From Lachnospiraceae bacterium (GTDB taxonomy: Bacteria > Bacillota > Clostridia > Lachnospirales > Lachnospiraceae), in assembly GCA_017465095.1 (NCBI GenBank), contig JAFTWX010000077.1:62001-126000 (forward strand): a stretch of DNA of 64,000 nt, written 5' to 3'. Of the stretch, positions 16,291 to 26,180 are shown in pieces. Position numbers and translations under genes: made by a program. The notes beneath the pieces were generated by a model. That model worked only from the letters and a program-made list of their open reading frames with translations, did no database searches and was not told the DNA's origin. Position 1 is the stretch's first letter. Every line of letters starts with the position of its first letter.

Positions 16291-17520
16291 CTATAAACGA
16301 CCTCCGCCAAGAAGAAGTTTTACCGTCTCCTGTGCGTTAAAATCAGCAATGTCATCCGGAACATTTTGTCCGCATGTCACATAGGACATCGCTGCTCCCG
16401 TATACAATTTCAGATTCAGCAGATTGCCGAGAGATGTAGTCTCATCCAACTTGGTAAAAATCAAGTTGTAATCGGTAATGGCTTTGTAAGAATCTGCAAT
16501 ACTGATCAAATCTCTGTATTTAGTTGTCGCGCTGACAACGAGATAAACTTCCTTTTCCACAGATGCGTCGAGAACATCTATCATCGCTTTCATGCTTTCG
16601 TGAAGCTCTGTATTGTGATGGGAATGTCCCGCCGTATCGACCAATATAAAATCATATTCTTTAAAATCTGCAATTGCTGCCTGAATTTCCGGTGCAGTAT
16701 AAATCACCCGGAACGGCACCTCCAAAATACTCGCGTAGGTGCGAAGCTGCTCCGCCGCAGCAATACGGTAAGTATCCGCCGTCAGCAACGCAATCTTTTT
16801 CTTCTGTTCCACCGAAAGTTTTGATGCCAACTTGGCGATTGTTGTCGTTTTTCCCACACCGGTCGGTCCGATAAAATACACAATCTTCGGTCCTTTTTCT
16901 GCCGGTGTGATGGTACATGCTTTTCCAAACTTAAGTACCATCTTCTGATAGACATTGGAAAGCATAAAATCAATCGGCATATTCGGCTTCATGGTACGGT
17001 CCAAATCATCAATCAGCTGGTTTGCATATTTTTCATGGAGCTCGTTCTCCATCATCATATTGTAAAGAAGTTTAAAAAATTCAATATTTGCGTTTTTTTC
17101 GCTCTCCTGAACTTCTTCTTTTTGCCCAATCTGCTTTTCGAGCATACTCTGAAGCGTGTTCAACTTCTCCTCAATTCCGCTTTCTTCGCTCTTCTCATTT
17201 TCTTTTTTCGGTTCCGCTGCCGGTTCTGCTGCCGGCTTGACAACCTGCTCGCTCTTTTTCGGTTCCGTTTTTTCTTTGTTCACCTGACTTTGGGCAATTT
17301 CGCTGACTGCAGCCACTGCCGAGCGAAGATTCGCTGTCTGGTCCGCAGTCTCCTCTTCCAACGCAACCGTCACTTCAATCAGCTGCGGTTTCAAAATACT
17401 GAACAGACCTTTTTTCTTAACCTGTTTCACATTCATAAGAACAACGGAATTTCCCAGTTCTTTTTTCGCAACTGCCAGAGCTTCTTCTTCTGTCTTTCCC
17501 TGAAACTTCTTGATTATCAT
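16291..17520 (-). CDS. flhF: Flagellar SRP-like GTPase FlhF
   Basis: SRP-family GTPase that fixes the site of flagellar assembly. In the 409 residues an N-terminal basic domain (1-60) is followed by a long Glu/Lys/Ala linker (about 75-145), the N domain (about 150-215) and the G domain. GTPase motifs are intact: GPTGVGKTTTIAKLA (G1), TADTYRIAAAEQL (G2), DTAGHS (G3) and TKLDE (G4). Its ATG directly abuts the flhA stop codon (TAA-ATG). flhG follows, the typical pairing. Confidence 0.96.
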   Translation of the reverse strand: MIIKKFQGKTEEEALAVAKKELGNSVVLMNVKQVKKKGLFSILKPQLIEVTVALEEETADQTANLRSAVAAVSEIAQSQVNKEKTEPKKSEQVVKPAAEPAAEPKKENEKSEESGIEEKLNTLQSMLEKQIGQKEEVQESEKNANIEFFKLLYNMMMENELHEKYANQLIDDLDRTMKPNMPIDFMLSNVYQKMVLKFGKACTITPAEKGPKIVYFIGPTGVGKTTTIAKLASKLSVEQKKKIALLTADTYRIAAAEQLRTYASILEVPFRVIYTAPEIQAAIADFKEYDFILVDTAGHSHHNTELHESMKAMIDVLDASVEKEVYLVVSATTKYRDLISIADSYKAITDYNLIFTKLDETTSLGNLLNLKLYTGAAMSYVTCGQNVPDDIADFNAQETVKLLLGGGRL

Positions 17521-19554
17521 TTATGCACTCACCATCCCTACAGATTGCAATTCTACATTTGTTTCAACTTCATTATATGACACTACGATTAAATCTTTAA
17601 AATAGTCTTCCGTCAAACGTTTAAAATACATACGAACGATCGGCGACGTAATAATAATCGGATTCTTTCCGAGGCTTTCCAGTTTTTCCACCTCTGCCTG
17701 CACAGACGCCATGATTGCCTTGGTGCGCTCCGGAGCCAACGTAAGATAAGCCCCCTGTTCCGTCTGTTTGACGCTTCCCATAATCTCCTGTTCCACCTGC
17801 GGGTCCAGCGTCACCACACTGGTCGTTTCATTGGCCGGGAAATATCTGGCAGAAATCGCACGTTTCAAACTCTGACGGGCATACTCGGTCAAAATATCCG
17901 TATCACGGGTGGTCGGTGCATAATCCGCCATCGTCTCAAAAATAGTAAGCAGATCACGAATGGAAATGCCTTCCTTAAGCAGATTTTGCAATACTTTCTG
18001 CACCTCGCCGAGGCCGAGCATCTTCGGCACAAGCTCCTCCACGATAGACGGATTGCTCTCTTTCAGATTGTCCACCAGATTCTGAACATCCTGGCGGCTT
18101 AAGAGTTCCGCAATATGACGGCGGATAATTTCCGTAAGATGCGTCGCAATAATGGAAGGCGGATCTACCACGGTATAACCCAAGCTTTCCGCACGTTCTC
18201 TCTGACCTTCCGTAATCCATACAGCCGGCAGATGGAAAGAAGGCTCGAATGTCTTGATACCGGTAATCTCTTCTTCCACATATCCCGGATTCATAGCCAT
18301 GTAATGATCAAATAAAATCTCACCTTCACTGACCTGAATACCTTTGATTTTAATAATATATTGATTCGGGTTTAACTGAATATTGTCACGCAAACGGATA
18401 ATCGGCACTATAGTACCGAGTTCCAGCGCAATCTGTCTACGAATCATAACAACACGGTCAAGCAAATCTCCGCCTTGATTGACATCTGCAAGAGGAATGA
18501 TACCGTAACCGAATTCCAGCTCGATCGGGTCCACCTGTAAAAGAGAAGTGACATTCTCCGGCTGACGTATTTCCTCCACCGCCATCTCCTCTTCGTTGGC
18601 CTCACTCTCAATCTGGGCAGTTTCAATGGTGCTCGCCATCATACGACCCACAACGATAAACACTGCACCGACGGTCAGGAAGATAAGTGTGCTAAGCGGC
18701 GTAATAATACCGAGACCGATGAGAACCGCTCCAACCAGATACATCGTCTTCGGTACACCGAACAGCTGCTTGATGAGCACGGAACCGAAATCCGCATCCT
18801 TGCTTCCCTTTGTTACCAGAATACCGGTGGAAAGTGAAATCAAAAGGGACGGAATCTGGCTGACAAGACCGTCACCGATGGTCAAAACAGCATATTCTTC
18901 CAGCGCTGCCGTAATGTCCATATTCTGACGAAGCACGCCCATGAGAATACCGCCGATAATGTTGACCGCAGTGATGATAAGACCTGCCGTGGCATCTCCT
19001 TTGACGTACTTCACCGCACCATCCATGGAACCGAAGAAGCTGGCTTCCTGCTGAATCTTGTCACGGCGTTCCTTCGCCTGTTTATCTGTGATAGCACCGG
19101 TATTTAAATCGGCATCAATGGCCATCTGCTTACCGGGCATCGCGTCCAACGTAAATCTGGCAGTTACTTCCGCAACTCGCTCAGAACCTTTGTTGATTAC
19201 CATAAACTGAATGATAATCAAAATAATAAACACAATCGCTCCCATAATAAGGTCATTTCCACCTACGAATTCTCCGAAGGTACGGACCACGTTACCCGGA
19301 TCTCCCGTTGTAAGGATGAGACGGGTAGATGAAACGTTGAGGGCGATTCGGAAGATGGTTGTAAACAGAAGGATGGTCGGATAATAGGACATATCCAGCG
19401 CTTCCCTCGCAAACATGGAACCGAACATAATGGCAAAAGCCACCGCCATGTTGCAGGCAAGAAGCACGTCCAAAAGTCCTGACGGAATCGGTACAATAAG
19501 CATAATAAACGCCGCAAGGACATACGCCGCAACGCCGATATCTGCTTTTTTCAT
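17521..19554 (-). CDS. flhA: Flagellar export gate protein FlhA
   Basis: Large subunit of the flagellar type III export gate. Of the 677 residues, the first 310 hold about eight membrane segments with the conserved loop between them (about 115-185, including the FHIPEP-family MPGKQMAIDADLNTG region). The C-terminal half (about 330-675) is the soluble platform that binds chaperone-substrate complexes. Length is normal. The gene follows flhB by 32 bases and abuts flhF. Confidence 0.97.
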   Translation of the reverse strand: MKKADIGVAAYVLAAFIMLIVPIPSGLLDVLLACNMAVAFAIMFGSMFAREALDMSYYPTILLFTTIFRIALNVSSTRLILTTGDPGNVVRTFGEFVGGNDLIMGAIVFIILIIIQFMVINKGSERVAEVTARFTLDAMPGKQMAIDADLNTGAITDKQAKERRDKIQQEASFFGSMDGAVKYVKGDATAGLIITAVNIIGGILMGVLRQNMDITAALEEYAVLTIGDGLVSQIPSLLISLSTGILVTKGSKDADFGSVLIKQLFGVPKTMYLVGAVLIGLGIITPLSTLIFLTVGAVFIVVGRMMASTIETAQIESEANEEEMAVEEIRQPENVTSLLQVDPIELEFGYGIIPLADVNQGGDLLDRVVMIRRQIALELGTIVPIIRLRDNIQLNPNQYIIKIKGIQVSEGEILFDHYMAMNPGYVEEEITGIKTFEPSFHLPAVWITEGQRERAESLGYTVVDPPSIIATHLTEIIRRHIAELLSRQDVQNLVDNLKESNPSIVEELVPKMLGLGEVQKVLQNLLKEGISIRDLLTIFETMADYAPTTRDTDILTEYARQSLKRAISARYFPANETTSVVTLDPQVEQEIMGSVKQTEQGAYLTLAPERTKAIMASVQAEVEKLESLGKNPIIITSPIVRMYFKRLTEDYFKDLIVVSYNEVETNVELQSVGMVSA

Positions 19555-19586
19555 TCCGTCACCTTCTTTCCGTCAAATTTTATCTG

Positions 19587-20696
19587 TTATATCTTCCCTT
19601 TGATATGGTATACCATTGCAAGCACTTCTGCCACTGTCTGGTAGAGCTCCGGCGGAACCTGTTCGCCGATTTCCACATTGTAATAAAGCATTCGTGCAAG
19701 TGGTTTGTTTTCTACAATTTCAACTTTATTTTCTCTTGCTACTTCCTTAATCTTTGCTGCAAGATGATCTTCACCTTTTGCCAATACAATCGGCGCCGGT
19801 GCAATTTCTAAATCATACTGTATCGCAACAGCAAAATGCGTCGGGTTGGTAATAACCACATCCGCTTTCGGGATATTTTGCATCATACGTCTTCTGGACG
19901 ATTCCTGCATACGCTGACGCTGCTTTCCTTTTACCGCCGGATCTCCTTCAGCATTTTTATATTCATCTTTTACTTCCTGCTTGGTCATCTTCTGATCTTC
20001 ATGGAATTTATGCTTTTGATACGCAAAATCAAGCAGGGCAATAATAATGTACACAACGGATATTTTTAACCCGAGACTGATTGCAATATCTCCCGCCACG
20101 GCAATTCCCTGCCACAAAGTCATATTAAACAGCAGATATATAACTTCCATCTGATCCCGCAACGTCGTGTACACAACGTAAATAATCAAGCCGATTTTTA
20201 AAACAGATTTCAGCAATTCCATCAGGGACTGTGCAGAAAATATTCTTTTAAAACCGCTGACCGGATTCATCTTACTGAATTTCGGCTTCAAAGGCTTCGT
20301 TGTAATGTGCCATTTTACCTGAATCAAATCTGCCAAAAAAGCCAATATAAAACCAACGGCAAGAAACGGCGCAATCATCAGCGTAATGTGCAGCATAATA
20401 TGGCGCAGATATACCATCATATCACCGGTGCGGAATTCTCCGTTATGTAATTTGATAAATTCCGGAATCCGATTATAGCCGTCCGAAAACGCCTCCAAAA
20501 AGTTTTCTCCCAAAAAACCGACAATGACATTCATCAGCGCAAACACGCCGATCATGGTAAACGCATTGGCTATCTCCTTGCTCTTGGCTACCTGACCTTC
20601 ATCCCTGGCATCCTTGAGCTTTTTGGCGGTAGGTTCCTCGGTTTTCTCTCCTCCGGGTCCTTCCTTCGCGAAGAACTGAAGATCTAATTCCATCAT
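19587..20696 (-). CDS. flhB: Flagellar export switch protein FlhB
   Basis: Controls the export switch from rod/hook to filament substrates. The 369 residues have a basic N-terminus with the EKTEEPTAKKL motif, four membrane segments (about 40-210) and the C-terminal domain with the self-cleaving NPTH site at residues 284-287, intact. The start overlaps the fliR stop by four bases (ATGA), so translation is probably coupled. A second in-frame ATG follows immediately. Confidence 0.96.
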   Translation of the reverse strand: MMELDLQFFAKEGPGGEKTEEPTAKKLKDARDEGQVAKSKEIANAFTMIGVFALMNVIVGFLGENFLEAFSDGYNRIPEFIKLHNGEFRTGDMMVYLRHIMLHITLMIAPFLAVGFILAFLADLIQVKWHITTKPLKPKFSKMNPVSGFKRIFSAQSLMELLKSVLKIGLIIYVVYTTLRDQMEVIYLLFNMTLWQGIAVAGDIAISLGLKISVVYIIIALLDFAYQKHKFHEDQKMTKQEVKDEYKNAEGDPAVKGKQRQRMQESSRRRMMQNIPKADVVITNPTHFAVAIQYDLEIAPAPIVLAKGEDHLAAKIKEVARENKVEIVENKPLARMLYYNVEIGEQVPPELYQTVAEVLAMVYHIKGKI

Positions 20697-21478
20697 GGCA
20701 TTAAAGCCTCCACAAACGCAACAATCATAACTTTCATTTCCGTATAAATGAAATCACTGACATACGGCAGCATTCCCGTTGTCAGAAACATAATACCCAA
20801 TCCGAGAAGTATCTTGAGCTGCATTCCGACCGCAAACATATTCAGCTGCGGCGAAACCTTGGCAAGAATACCAAGTACAACATTTAATATCAGCGTGCAG
20901 CAAAAAATCGGAAGACAAATACGGAATCCGATATTTACATAGCTGCTCAAAAAAGAAATAACCGGCTCCAGCATCAAATCCGTTCGAAATACCGCCCCTG
21001 CCACAGGTATCAGCTCATACGTATCAACGATAGCCTGTATGAGATACCGATGCATTCCGGACACAACCAGCATGAGCATAACCATGTACTGGTAATAAAA
21101 ACCGGAAATGGTAACATTTTCTTTCGTGGTCGGATCCATGGCGTTTACCATGGCAAAACCGATCTCCATGTCCACCATTCGTCCCGCAAAAAAAACAATA
21201 GAGCTGCATATATTGGCTCCCCAGCCAATCATCAGCCCGACAATCGCTTCCTTTAAAACAATCGTCGCATATTGCAGCACCGTAGTGTAAACCACCTGCT
21301 CATGCGGCATTGTTGTAAAATATACAAGATAAGAAAGAAATACACCAAGCGCAATTTTAAACTGTCCCGGTGTACTGTCCATTCCATAAAACGGGGCTGC
21401 AAAAAGAAAACAGGTCATGCGGACAATGATCAAAAGAAATATTTCAAGTTCCTGTAATGAAAAACTGTATTCTATCAT
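20693..21478 (-). CDS. fliR: Flagellar export gate protein FliR
   Basis: Membrane component of the export gate that completes the FliP-FliQ-FliR helical core. The 261 residues are almost wholly hydrophobic, with about six membrane segments and the conserved GxxxxxMVDMEIGFAMVN region near residues 95-115. It lies four bases after fliQ and overlaps flhB. Confidence 0.95.
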   Translation of the reverse strand: MIEYSFSLQELEIFLLIIVRMTCFLFAAPFYGMDSTPGQFKIALGVFLSYLVYFTTMPHEQVVYTTVLQYATIVLKEAIVGLMIGWGANICSSIVFFAGRMVDMEIGFAMVNAMDPTTKENVTISGFYYQYMVMLMLVVSGMHRYLIQAIVDTYELIPVAGAVFRTDLMLEPVISFLSSYVNIGFRICLPIFCCTLILNVVLGILAKVSPQLNMFAVGMQLKILLGLGIMFLTTGMLPYVSDFIYTEMKVMIVAFVEALMP

Positions 21479-21482
21479 ATTT

Positions 21483-21752
21483 CTACCTTATGTAAATCGC
21501 AAAATCAGACCACATCTCCGTCATAAGTGATGTCATATTATTTAACATCCAATGTCCGACCAGCATTAACGTTACAAAAACCCCAAGAATTTTCGGAACA
21601 AACGTAAGTGTCTGTTCCTGAATGGATGTAACCGTCTGGAAAATACTGACAACCAGACCGATTACAAGTGATATAAGCAAAACAGGAGCCGCCGTCAAAA
21701 TAATGGTATACAATGCCTTATTGGCAATTTCCATAACCATATCGATTGTCAT
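21483..21752 (-). CDS. fliQ: Flagellar export gate protein FliQ
   Basis: An 89-residue protein with two membrane segments (about residues 14-38 and 52-74), normal for FliQ, including the FQTVTSIQEQTLTFVPK loop that marks the family. GGAGTG precedes the ATG. It sits between fliP and fliR in the standard gate-gene order. Confidence 0.95.
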   Translation of the reverse strand: MTIDMVMEIANKALYTIILTAAPVLLISLVIGLVVSIFQTVTSIQEQTLTFVPKILGVFVTLMLVGHWMLNNMTSLMTEMWSDFAIYIR

Positions 21753-21794
21753 CGTCTCACTCCTATCTTTCTGCTATATATGCTGCCTCGGCAG

Positions 21795-22646
21795 CTACAT
21801 AAATGTTTTTACCAAATTCACAATAACAAGATTCCATCCGTCCGCAAGAACAAATAAAAGTATCTTAAACGGCATGGAAATCGTCGTCGGCGGAAGCATC
21901 ATCATACCCATACTCATAAGGGCCGATGAAACTACCATATCAATAACCAAAAACGGTACATATATTACGAATCCAATGATGAACGCCGTCCGAAGTTCGC
22001 TGACCATAAATGCCGGAATCAATGCACTCGTCGGGATATCTTCCAGTTCTCCCGTCCACTCATATCCGCCGATTTCACAAAACATCTTGGCATCCTTGAG
22101 CTGGGTCTGCTTGTACATAAAATCGCGAATCGGCTCTGCAGCCGCCTCCAATGCTTCTTCCTGTGACAATTCGCCTGCCTCAAAAGGAATCAGCGCCTGT
22201 TCATTGATCTCCGTGATAGTCGGACTCATAATAAAATAAGTCAGGAACAACGCAAGACCGATAATTACCTGGTTCGGCGGTGCTGTCTGTGTATTCAGCG
22301 CCTGTCTTGTAAAATGCATTACAATTAAAATTCGGGTATAGGATGTAAGACATATCAGCAATGTCGGCGCAATCGCAATCGCCGTCAATACAAGCAAAAT
22401 CCGAATCGGTCCCGCAACGGATCCGTTGCCGTCGTCATATGTAATTGTCATTGTATTTGCAATATTCAAATTGGCAAGTTCATCCGCTGTTTCCGATGTC
22501 CCCGGATCGTTGATATTCGTTCGATCCTCCGTTTGCCCCGCGAAATTAGAATCCATGGTCGTCGCATGTACAGCCATCGTCCCCATGAAAACAAAAATCC
22601 CAAGCACCAGAGCCATAGCGCATATTCGCAATACTCTTTTATTCAT
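21795..22646 (-). CDS. fliP: Flagellar export gate protein FliP
   Basis: Core gate subunit. A signal-like segment (about residues 5-28) and a variable periplasmic-type stretch lead to the conserved FliP domain with three to four membrane segments and the motifs TSYTRILIVMHFTRQAL and SALIPAFMVSELRTAF. The ATG at 22646 overlaps the end of fliO by eight bases and has a purine-rich GGATAAGG just upstream; a longer upstream reading frame would lie inside fliO. The protein then has 283 residues, near the usual length. Confidence 0.95.
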   Translation of the reverse strand: MNKRVLRICAMALVLGIFVFMGTMAVHATTMDSNFAGQTEDRTNINDPGTSETADELANLNIANTMTITYDDGNGSVAGPIRILLVLTAIAIAPTLLICLTSYTRILIVMHFTRQALNTQTAPPNQVIIGLALFLTYFIMSPTITEINEQALIPFEAGELSQEEALEAAAEPIRDFMYKQTQLKDAKMFCEIGGYEWTGELEDIPTSALIPAFMVSELRTAFIIGFVIYVPFLVIDMVVSSALMSMGMMMLPPTTISMPFKILLFVLADGWNLVIVNLVKTFM

Positions 22647-23022
22647 CCTTATCCGCCTGCTTTTTTCTGCTGTTCTTCGCTTTCTCCAAAATCGCCCTGA
22701 AATCAATCGGCTGTATATCGCCTTCCGAATCCGTTTTCAGATTCAGCTGCTCCGCTTCTATCTCTGACAGCATCGTAATCGTATCTTTTCCGATTCCGAT
22801 TACAAAATATCTGTCACCGACGCGAACGATCTGAAGATATTTATTCGGTGCAATTCTGGTTGTCTCAACAACTTCCATATTGCCCGAAGTCATAGTCTGT
22901 TTCTGATATTTTGCAATGAACCTAGTCGTCCAAAAGGTAATAAACAGCACAAACACAAAAATGATAATCGCCGTAAACAACTGAACAACCGATTCTACTG
23001 CTCCGGAAGACATCAATATCAT
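22639..23022 (-). CDS. fliO: Flagellar biosynthesis protein FliO (FliZ family)
   Basis: Assists assembly of the FliP-containing gate. The 127 residues have one membrane segment (about 15-35) followed by a small cytoplasmic domain with the family pattern LQIVRVGDRYFVIGIGKDTI (about 62-82). It starts one base after cheY and overlaps fliP. There is no strong ribosome site, which suggests coupling to cheY. Confidence 0.9.
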   Translation of the reverse strand: MILMSSGAVESVVQLFTAIIIFVFVLFITFWTTRFIAKYQKQTMTSGNMEVVETTRIAPNKYLQIVRVGDRYFVIGIGKDTITMLSEIEAEQLNLKTDSEGDIQPIDFRAILEKAKNSRKKQADKDE

Positions 23023-23023
23023 A

Positions 23024-23386
23024 TTAGCCCACTACTTTCTTGACCGCTTCAAGAACACGCTCAGCCTGGAACGGTTTTACGATAAAGTCTCTTGCTCCGG
23101 CCTGGATAGACTCGATAACCATCGCCTGCTGACCCATAGCCGAACACATAATAACCATAGCGCCAGGATCGGAAGCTTTGATTTTCTTTAACGCCTGAAT
23201 TCCGTCCATCTCCGGCATTGTAATATCCATAAGAACGAGGTCCGGTTTTACTTCCGCATATTTTTCCACTGCCTTCAAACCGTTTTCAGCCTCACCGGCA
23301 ACATTGTATCCGTTCTTTGTAAGGATATCCTTAATCATCATTCTCATAAAAGCTGCGTCGTCACAAATTAAAATGTTTTTTGCCAT
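23024..23386 (-). CDS. cheY: Chemotaxis response regulator CheY
   Basis: Single receiver domain of 120 residues that, when phosphorylated by CheA, binds the motor switch. The acidic pocket Asp9/Asp10, phospho-acceptor Asp54 (LMDITMP), the switch Ser near 81 (MCSAMG) and the lysine in FIVKPF are all present. It lies between fliY and fliO as in B. subtilis. Confidence 0.96.
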   Translation of the reverse strand: MAKNILICDDAAFMRMMIKDILTKNGYNVAGEAENGLKAVEKYAEVKPDLVLMDITMPEMDGIQALKKIKASDPGAMVIMCSAMGQQAMVIESIQAGARDFIVKPFQAERVLEAVKKVVG

Positions 23387-23413
23387 TTTTATTTCTCTCC
23401 TATTTCTTTTACT

Positions 23414-24607
23414 TTATTTTACGATTTCCGTTACTCTGATACCAAAACTCTCCTCGATTACAACAACCTCTCCCTTAGCTACAAACTTACCGTTTACAAG
23501 CACATCGATCGGTTCTCCAGCAATCTTGTCAAGTTCTATGATCGTACCCGGTGTGAAATCAAGAATTTCAGCAATAGATTTTTTGGTTCGTCCAAGCTCC
23601 ACCGTCACTTCAAGCGGAACGTCCATAATCAGTCCGATATTTTCCTGACTGACTGCACCGCCGCCGCTTCCGCCGAACGCCTGGAACTGTGCCGGCTGAA
23701 TATTCATGCTCTGCATCGGCACCATCTGCGGCATCGCCATCATTTGCGGCTGCATACCCATCGGAGGCATTCCGTATCCCATAGCCATCGGATCCGGTTG
23801 CATCGGCATAGGCTGCGGTGCCGGCTGAGGCATCGGAGCTACCTGTTCCGGAACAAACGGTTGCGGAACCGGTTCCGGGGTCGGAGCCGGTTCTGGTTCC
23901 GGTTCTGCTCCTCCCGTCTGATTTCCGATAAAGATTTCATACAGTGACTTGGCAAAATCGATTGGATACAGCTGCATGATTGTACTGTCCACCAAATCTT
24001 CAATCTGCATCCTAAACTCAATTTTTACAAACTGTTCATCCAAAAACGGAGCAATATCACCGCCGCGCTTATTGTCAAGCATATTTACAAGGCTTGCATC
24101 AGGCGGGCTGATATCAATCATCTTACCGAGCATGGAAGAAAGAGATGTGGCCGATGAGCCCATCATCTGGTTCATCGCCTCGGAAATCGCACTTAAATGC
24201 AGTTCTCCGAGCTCACCTTCCGTGTTGGTTCCGTCACCACCCATCATAAGATCGGTGATTACCTTTACATCATGTTCTCTTAATATTAAAATATTGGCTC
24301 CGTCAAGGCCTACCGTATATCGAATCTGAATAAATACACATGGTCTTTCATGGTCATCTATAAAATTTTCCCATGTAGCTACGGACACGACAGGCGTTGT
24401 AATATTTACTTTGCGATTCACCAGCGAGTACAGCGTCGTCGCCGATGTACCCATGCTGATATTAGCAATTTCACCAATGGCATCCTTCTCAATATCACTC
24501 AGTTCAATAAGCCCTTCCGACGAAGCAGGTTCGGCCGGAGCATCTCCGCCGATATCCATACCACTTAGCAGTGCATTAATCTCGTCCTGAGACAACATAC
24601 CGTCCAT
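23414..24607 (-). CDS. fliY: Motor switch phosphatase FliY (CheC-like plus FliN domain)
   Basis: Component of the C-ring that also dephosphorylates CheY-P. The 397 residues begin with a FliM-like peptide (MLSQDEINALL), then a CheC-type domain with two motifs (IGEIANISMGTSATT near 40 and ISEAMNQMMGSSATS near 140), a long Pro/Met/Gln-rich linker (about 230-305), and a C-terminal FliN/SpoA domain (about 315-395). In the second motif the Glu and Asn of the phosphatase site are present. It starts three bases after fliM. Confidence 0.95.
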   Translation of the reverse strand: MDGMLSQDEINALLSGMDIGGDAPAEPASSEGLIELSDIEKDAIGEIANISMGTSATTLYSLVNRKVNITTPVVSVATWENFIDDHERPCVFIQIRYTVGLDGANILILREHDVKVITDLMMGGDGTNTEGELGELHLSAISEAMNQMMGSSATSLSSMLGKMIDISPPDASLVNMLDNKRGGDIAPFLDEQFVKIEFRMQIEDLVDSTIMQLYPIDFAKSLYEIFIGNQTGGAEPEPEPAPTPEPVPQPFVPEQVAPMPQPAPQPMPMQPDPMAMGYGMPPMGMQPQMMAMPQMVPMQSMNIQPAQFQAFGGSGGGAVSQENIGLIMDVPLEVTVELGRTKKSIAEILDFTPGTIIELDKIAGEPIDVLVNGKFVAKGEVVVIEESFGIRVTEIVK

Positions 24608-24610
24608 GGA

Positions 24611-25591
24611 TTATTCCTCCTCTCTCACTACCGTCATTACCCGGACTGCATAATTATCTTTGTTCGTGCCGGGCAAAGCAGTAAATTTTTTCAGATTTCC
24701 AACGTAGATCGGAAGTTCTTCATCTACTTTGGAGTCAAGCCGGATGACATCGCCGACCTGCAAGTTCGCAAAATCCATAACGGATACTATGCTCTTTCCG
24801 AGTACCGCTTTCACCGGTACCGTCGTGCGCTTAATCATCGACTCAATATATTCTGCATAATTCTCATCACTGATGCTTTGCATCGTCGAGAACCAGAATT
24901 TCGTATTCAACTTATCCATGATTTCTTCCAACGTAATGTACGGAAGACATGCATTCATATATCCCTCTATTTCACCGATTCGCACATTGAGTGTAACAAT
25001 GGCAATCATTTCATTCGGTGCAATAATCTGGGCAAACTGCGCATTGGTCTCGATTCGTTCCATGAACGGATCCAAATCCACCACATTCTTCCACGGTTCA
25101 CGCAGAAGCTGCATACACGCAATCATAATTTTATCGAGAATTGACATTTCAATTTCCGAAAATTCTCTGTTCTTTTCAAGCGGAATTCCGGAACCGCCAA
25201 GCATTCGGTCCAAAATAGCAAAACCGAGATTCGGCGAAAGCTCCAAAATAATATTACCATTCAGCGGCACAAAATTAATAATTCCGAGTACAACCGGATT
25301 ACTAAGGGCATTGGTAAATTCCGAGAAAGTTACCGTTTCCGAACTGGCCACATTTACCTGCACTGTTTTTCTGAGATACACCGGCAGGTTGGTAGACAAA
25401 AGACGCCCGTAATGTTCAAAGATGATTTCCAGAGTTCGCAAATGTTCTTTTGAGAACTTGGCCGGTCGTTTAAAGTCGTAATTTTTCGCTGTTTTTTCCG
25501 GCGTTTCTTTGATTTCTTCCACATCCAGTTCACCACTGCTCAGCGCATTCAGCAAACTGTCTATCTCACTTTGAGATAAAACGTCTCCCAC
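24611..25591 (-). CDS. fliM: Flagellar motor switch protein FliM
   Basis: C-ring protein that binds CheY-P. The N-terminal CheY-binding peptide (LSQSEIDSLLNAL), the CheC-like middle domain (about 50-225) and the C-terminal SpoA domain are present. The start is placed at a GTG at 25591, giving 326 residues: an AGGAGG site lies eight bases upstream, while the GTG three codons earlier is part of that site. The resulting MGDVLSQ start is usual for the family. Confidence 0.96.
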   Translation of the reverse strand: MGDVLSQSEIDSLLNALSSGELDVEEIKETPEKTAKNYDFKRPAKFSKEHLRTLEIIFEHYGRLLSTNLPVYLRKTVQVNVASSETVTFSEFTNALSNPVVLGIINFVPLNGNIILELSPNLGFAILDRMLGGSGIPLEKNREFSEIEMSILDKIMIACMQLLREPWKNVVDLDPFMERIETNAQFAQIIAPNEMIAIVTLNVRIGEIEGYMNACLPYITLEEIMDKLNTKFWFSTMQSISDENYAEYIESMIKRTTVPVKAVLGKSIVSVMDFANLQVGDVIRLDSKVDEELPIYVGNLKKFTALPGTNKDNYAVRVMTVVREEE

Positions 25592-25629
25592 CTGACTCAC
25601 CTCCTGTTTATGTAATGTCCGGTAAGTGC

Positions 25630-26154
25630 TTACTGCTCAATAATATCCCGGAATGTGACTTTATAAATAAACTCAGAATCAAACATCGTCTGAATTCTCT
25701 TCAGAATATCTTCACGGACCGCATCACCGTTGTCCGCCTGAATCTGTTCCATCGTATAATCGCCGAAAGCTTCCACAATCAAACCTTTAATCAAACTTTC
25801 TTTTGCCGCCATGGTCTCGGCTGCACCATACGTTTCGTAATCATCATGGTTCATATCCATGGCAAGTGTCACCGACACGAGTGCAAAATGATCTTTTCCG
25901 TCCGCACCTTTTTTCAGCGGAATCGTCATCTGATCTGCGATGTCATAAACTGCCGTATCATCAATAGATACCTCTGCAACCTCTTCGCCCGCCTTACCGC
26001 TCTCAAGCTCGAGATTCAGTATTTTTGCAATATCGCCGATTACAGCAGCTGTCTTTTTATTTGTTGATGTCACACTGATCATGATTACTGTTGAAAAAAC
26101 CAAATTGACAATCAGCAATGCAAGAATCAGGATAGATAACAAATTTTTTTTCAT
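25630..26154 (-). CDS. fliL: Flagellar basal body-associated protein FliL
   Basis: Stator-associated membrane protein. One N-terminal membrane segment (about residues 5-27) is followed by the extracytoplasmic FliL domain ending in the conserved pattern VREDILKRIQTMF ... VTFRDIIEQ. At 174 residues it is of ordinary length. It lies 26 bases after motB and 38 before fliM, in line with a role around the stator. Confidence 0.92.
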   Translation of the reverse strand: MKKNLLSILILALLIVNLVFSTVIMISVTSTNKKTAAVIGDIAKILNLELESGKAGEEVAEVSIDDTAVYDIADQMTIPLKKGADGKDHFALVSVTLAMDMNHDDYETYGAAETMAAKESLIKGLIVEAFGDYTMEQIQADNGDAVREDILKRIQTMFDSEFIYKVTFRDIIEQ

Positions 26155-26180
26155 GTTCTGTCTTCTCCCTTTATCTCATT

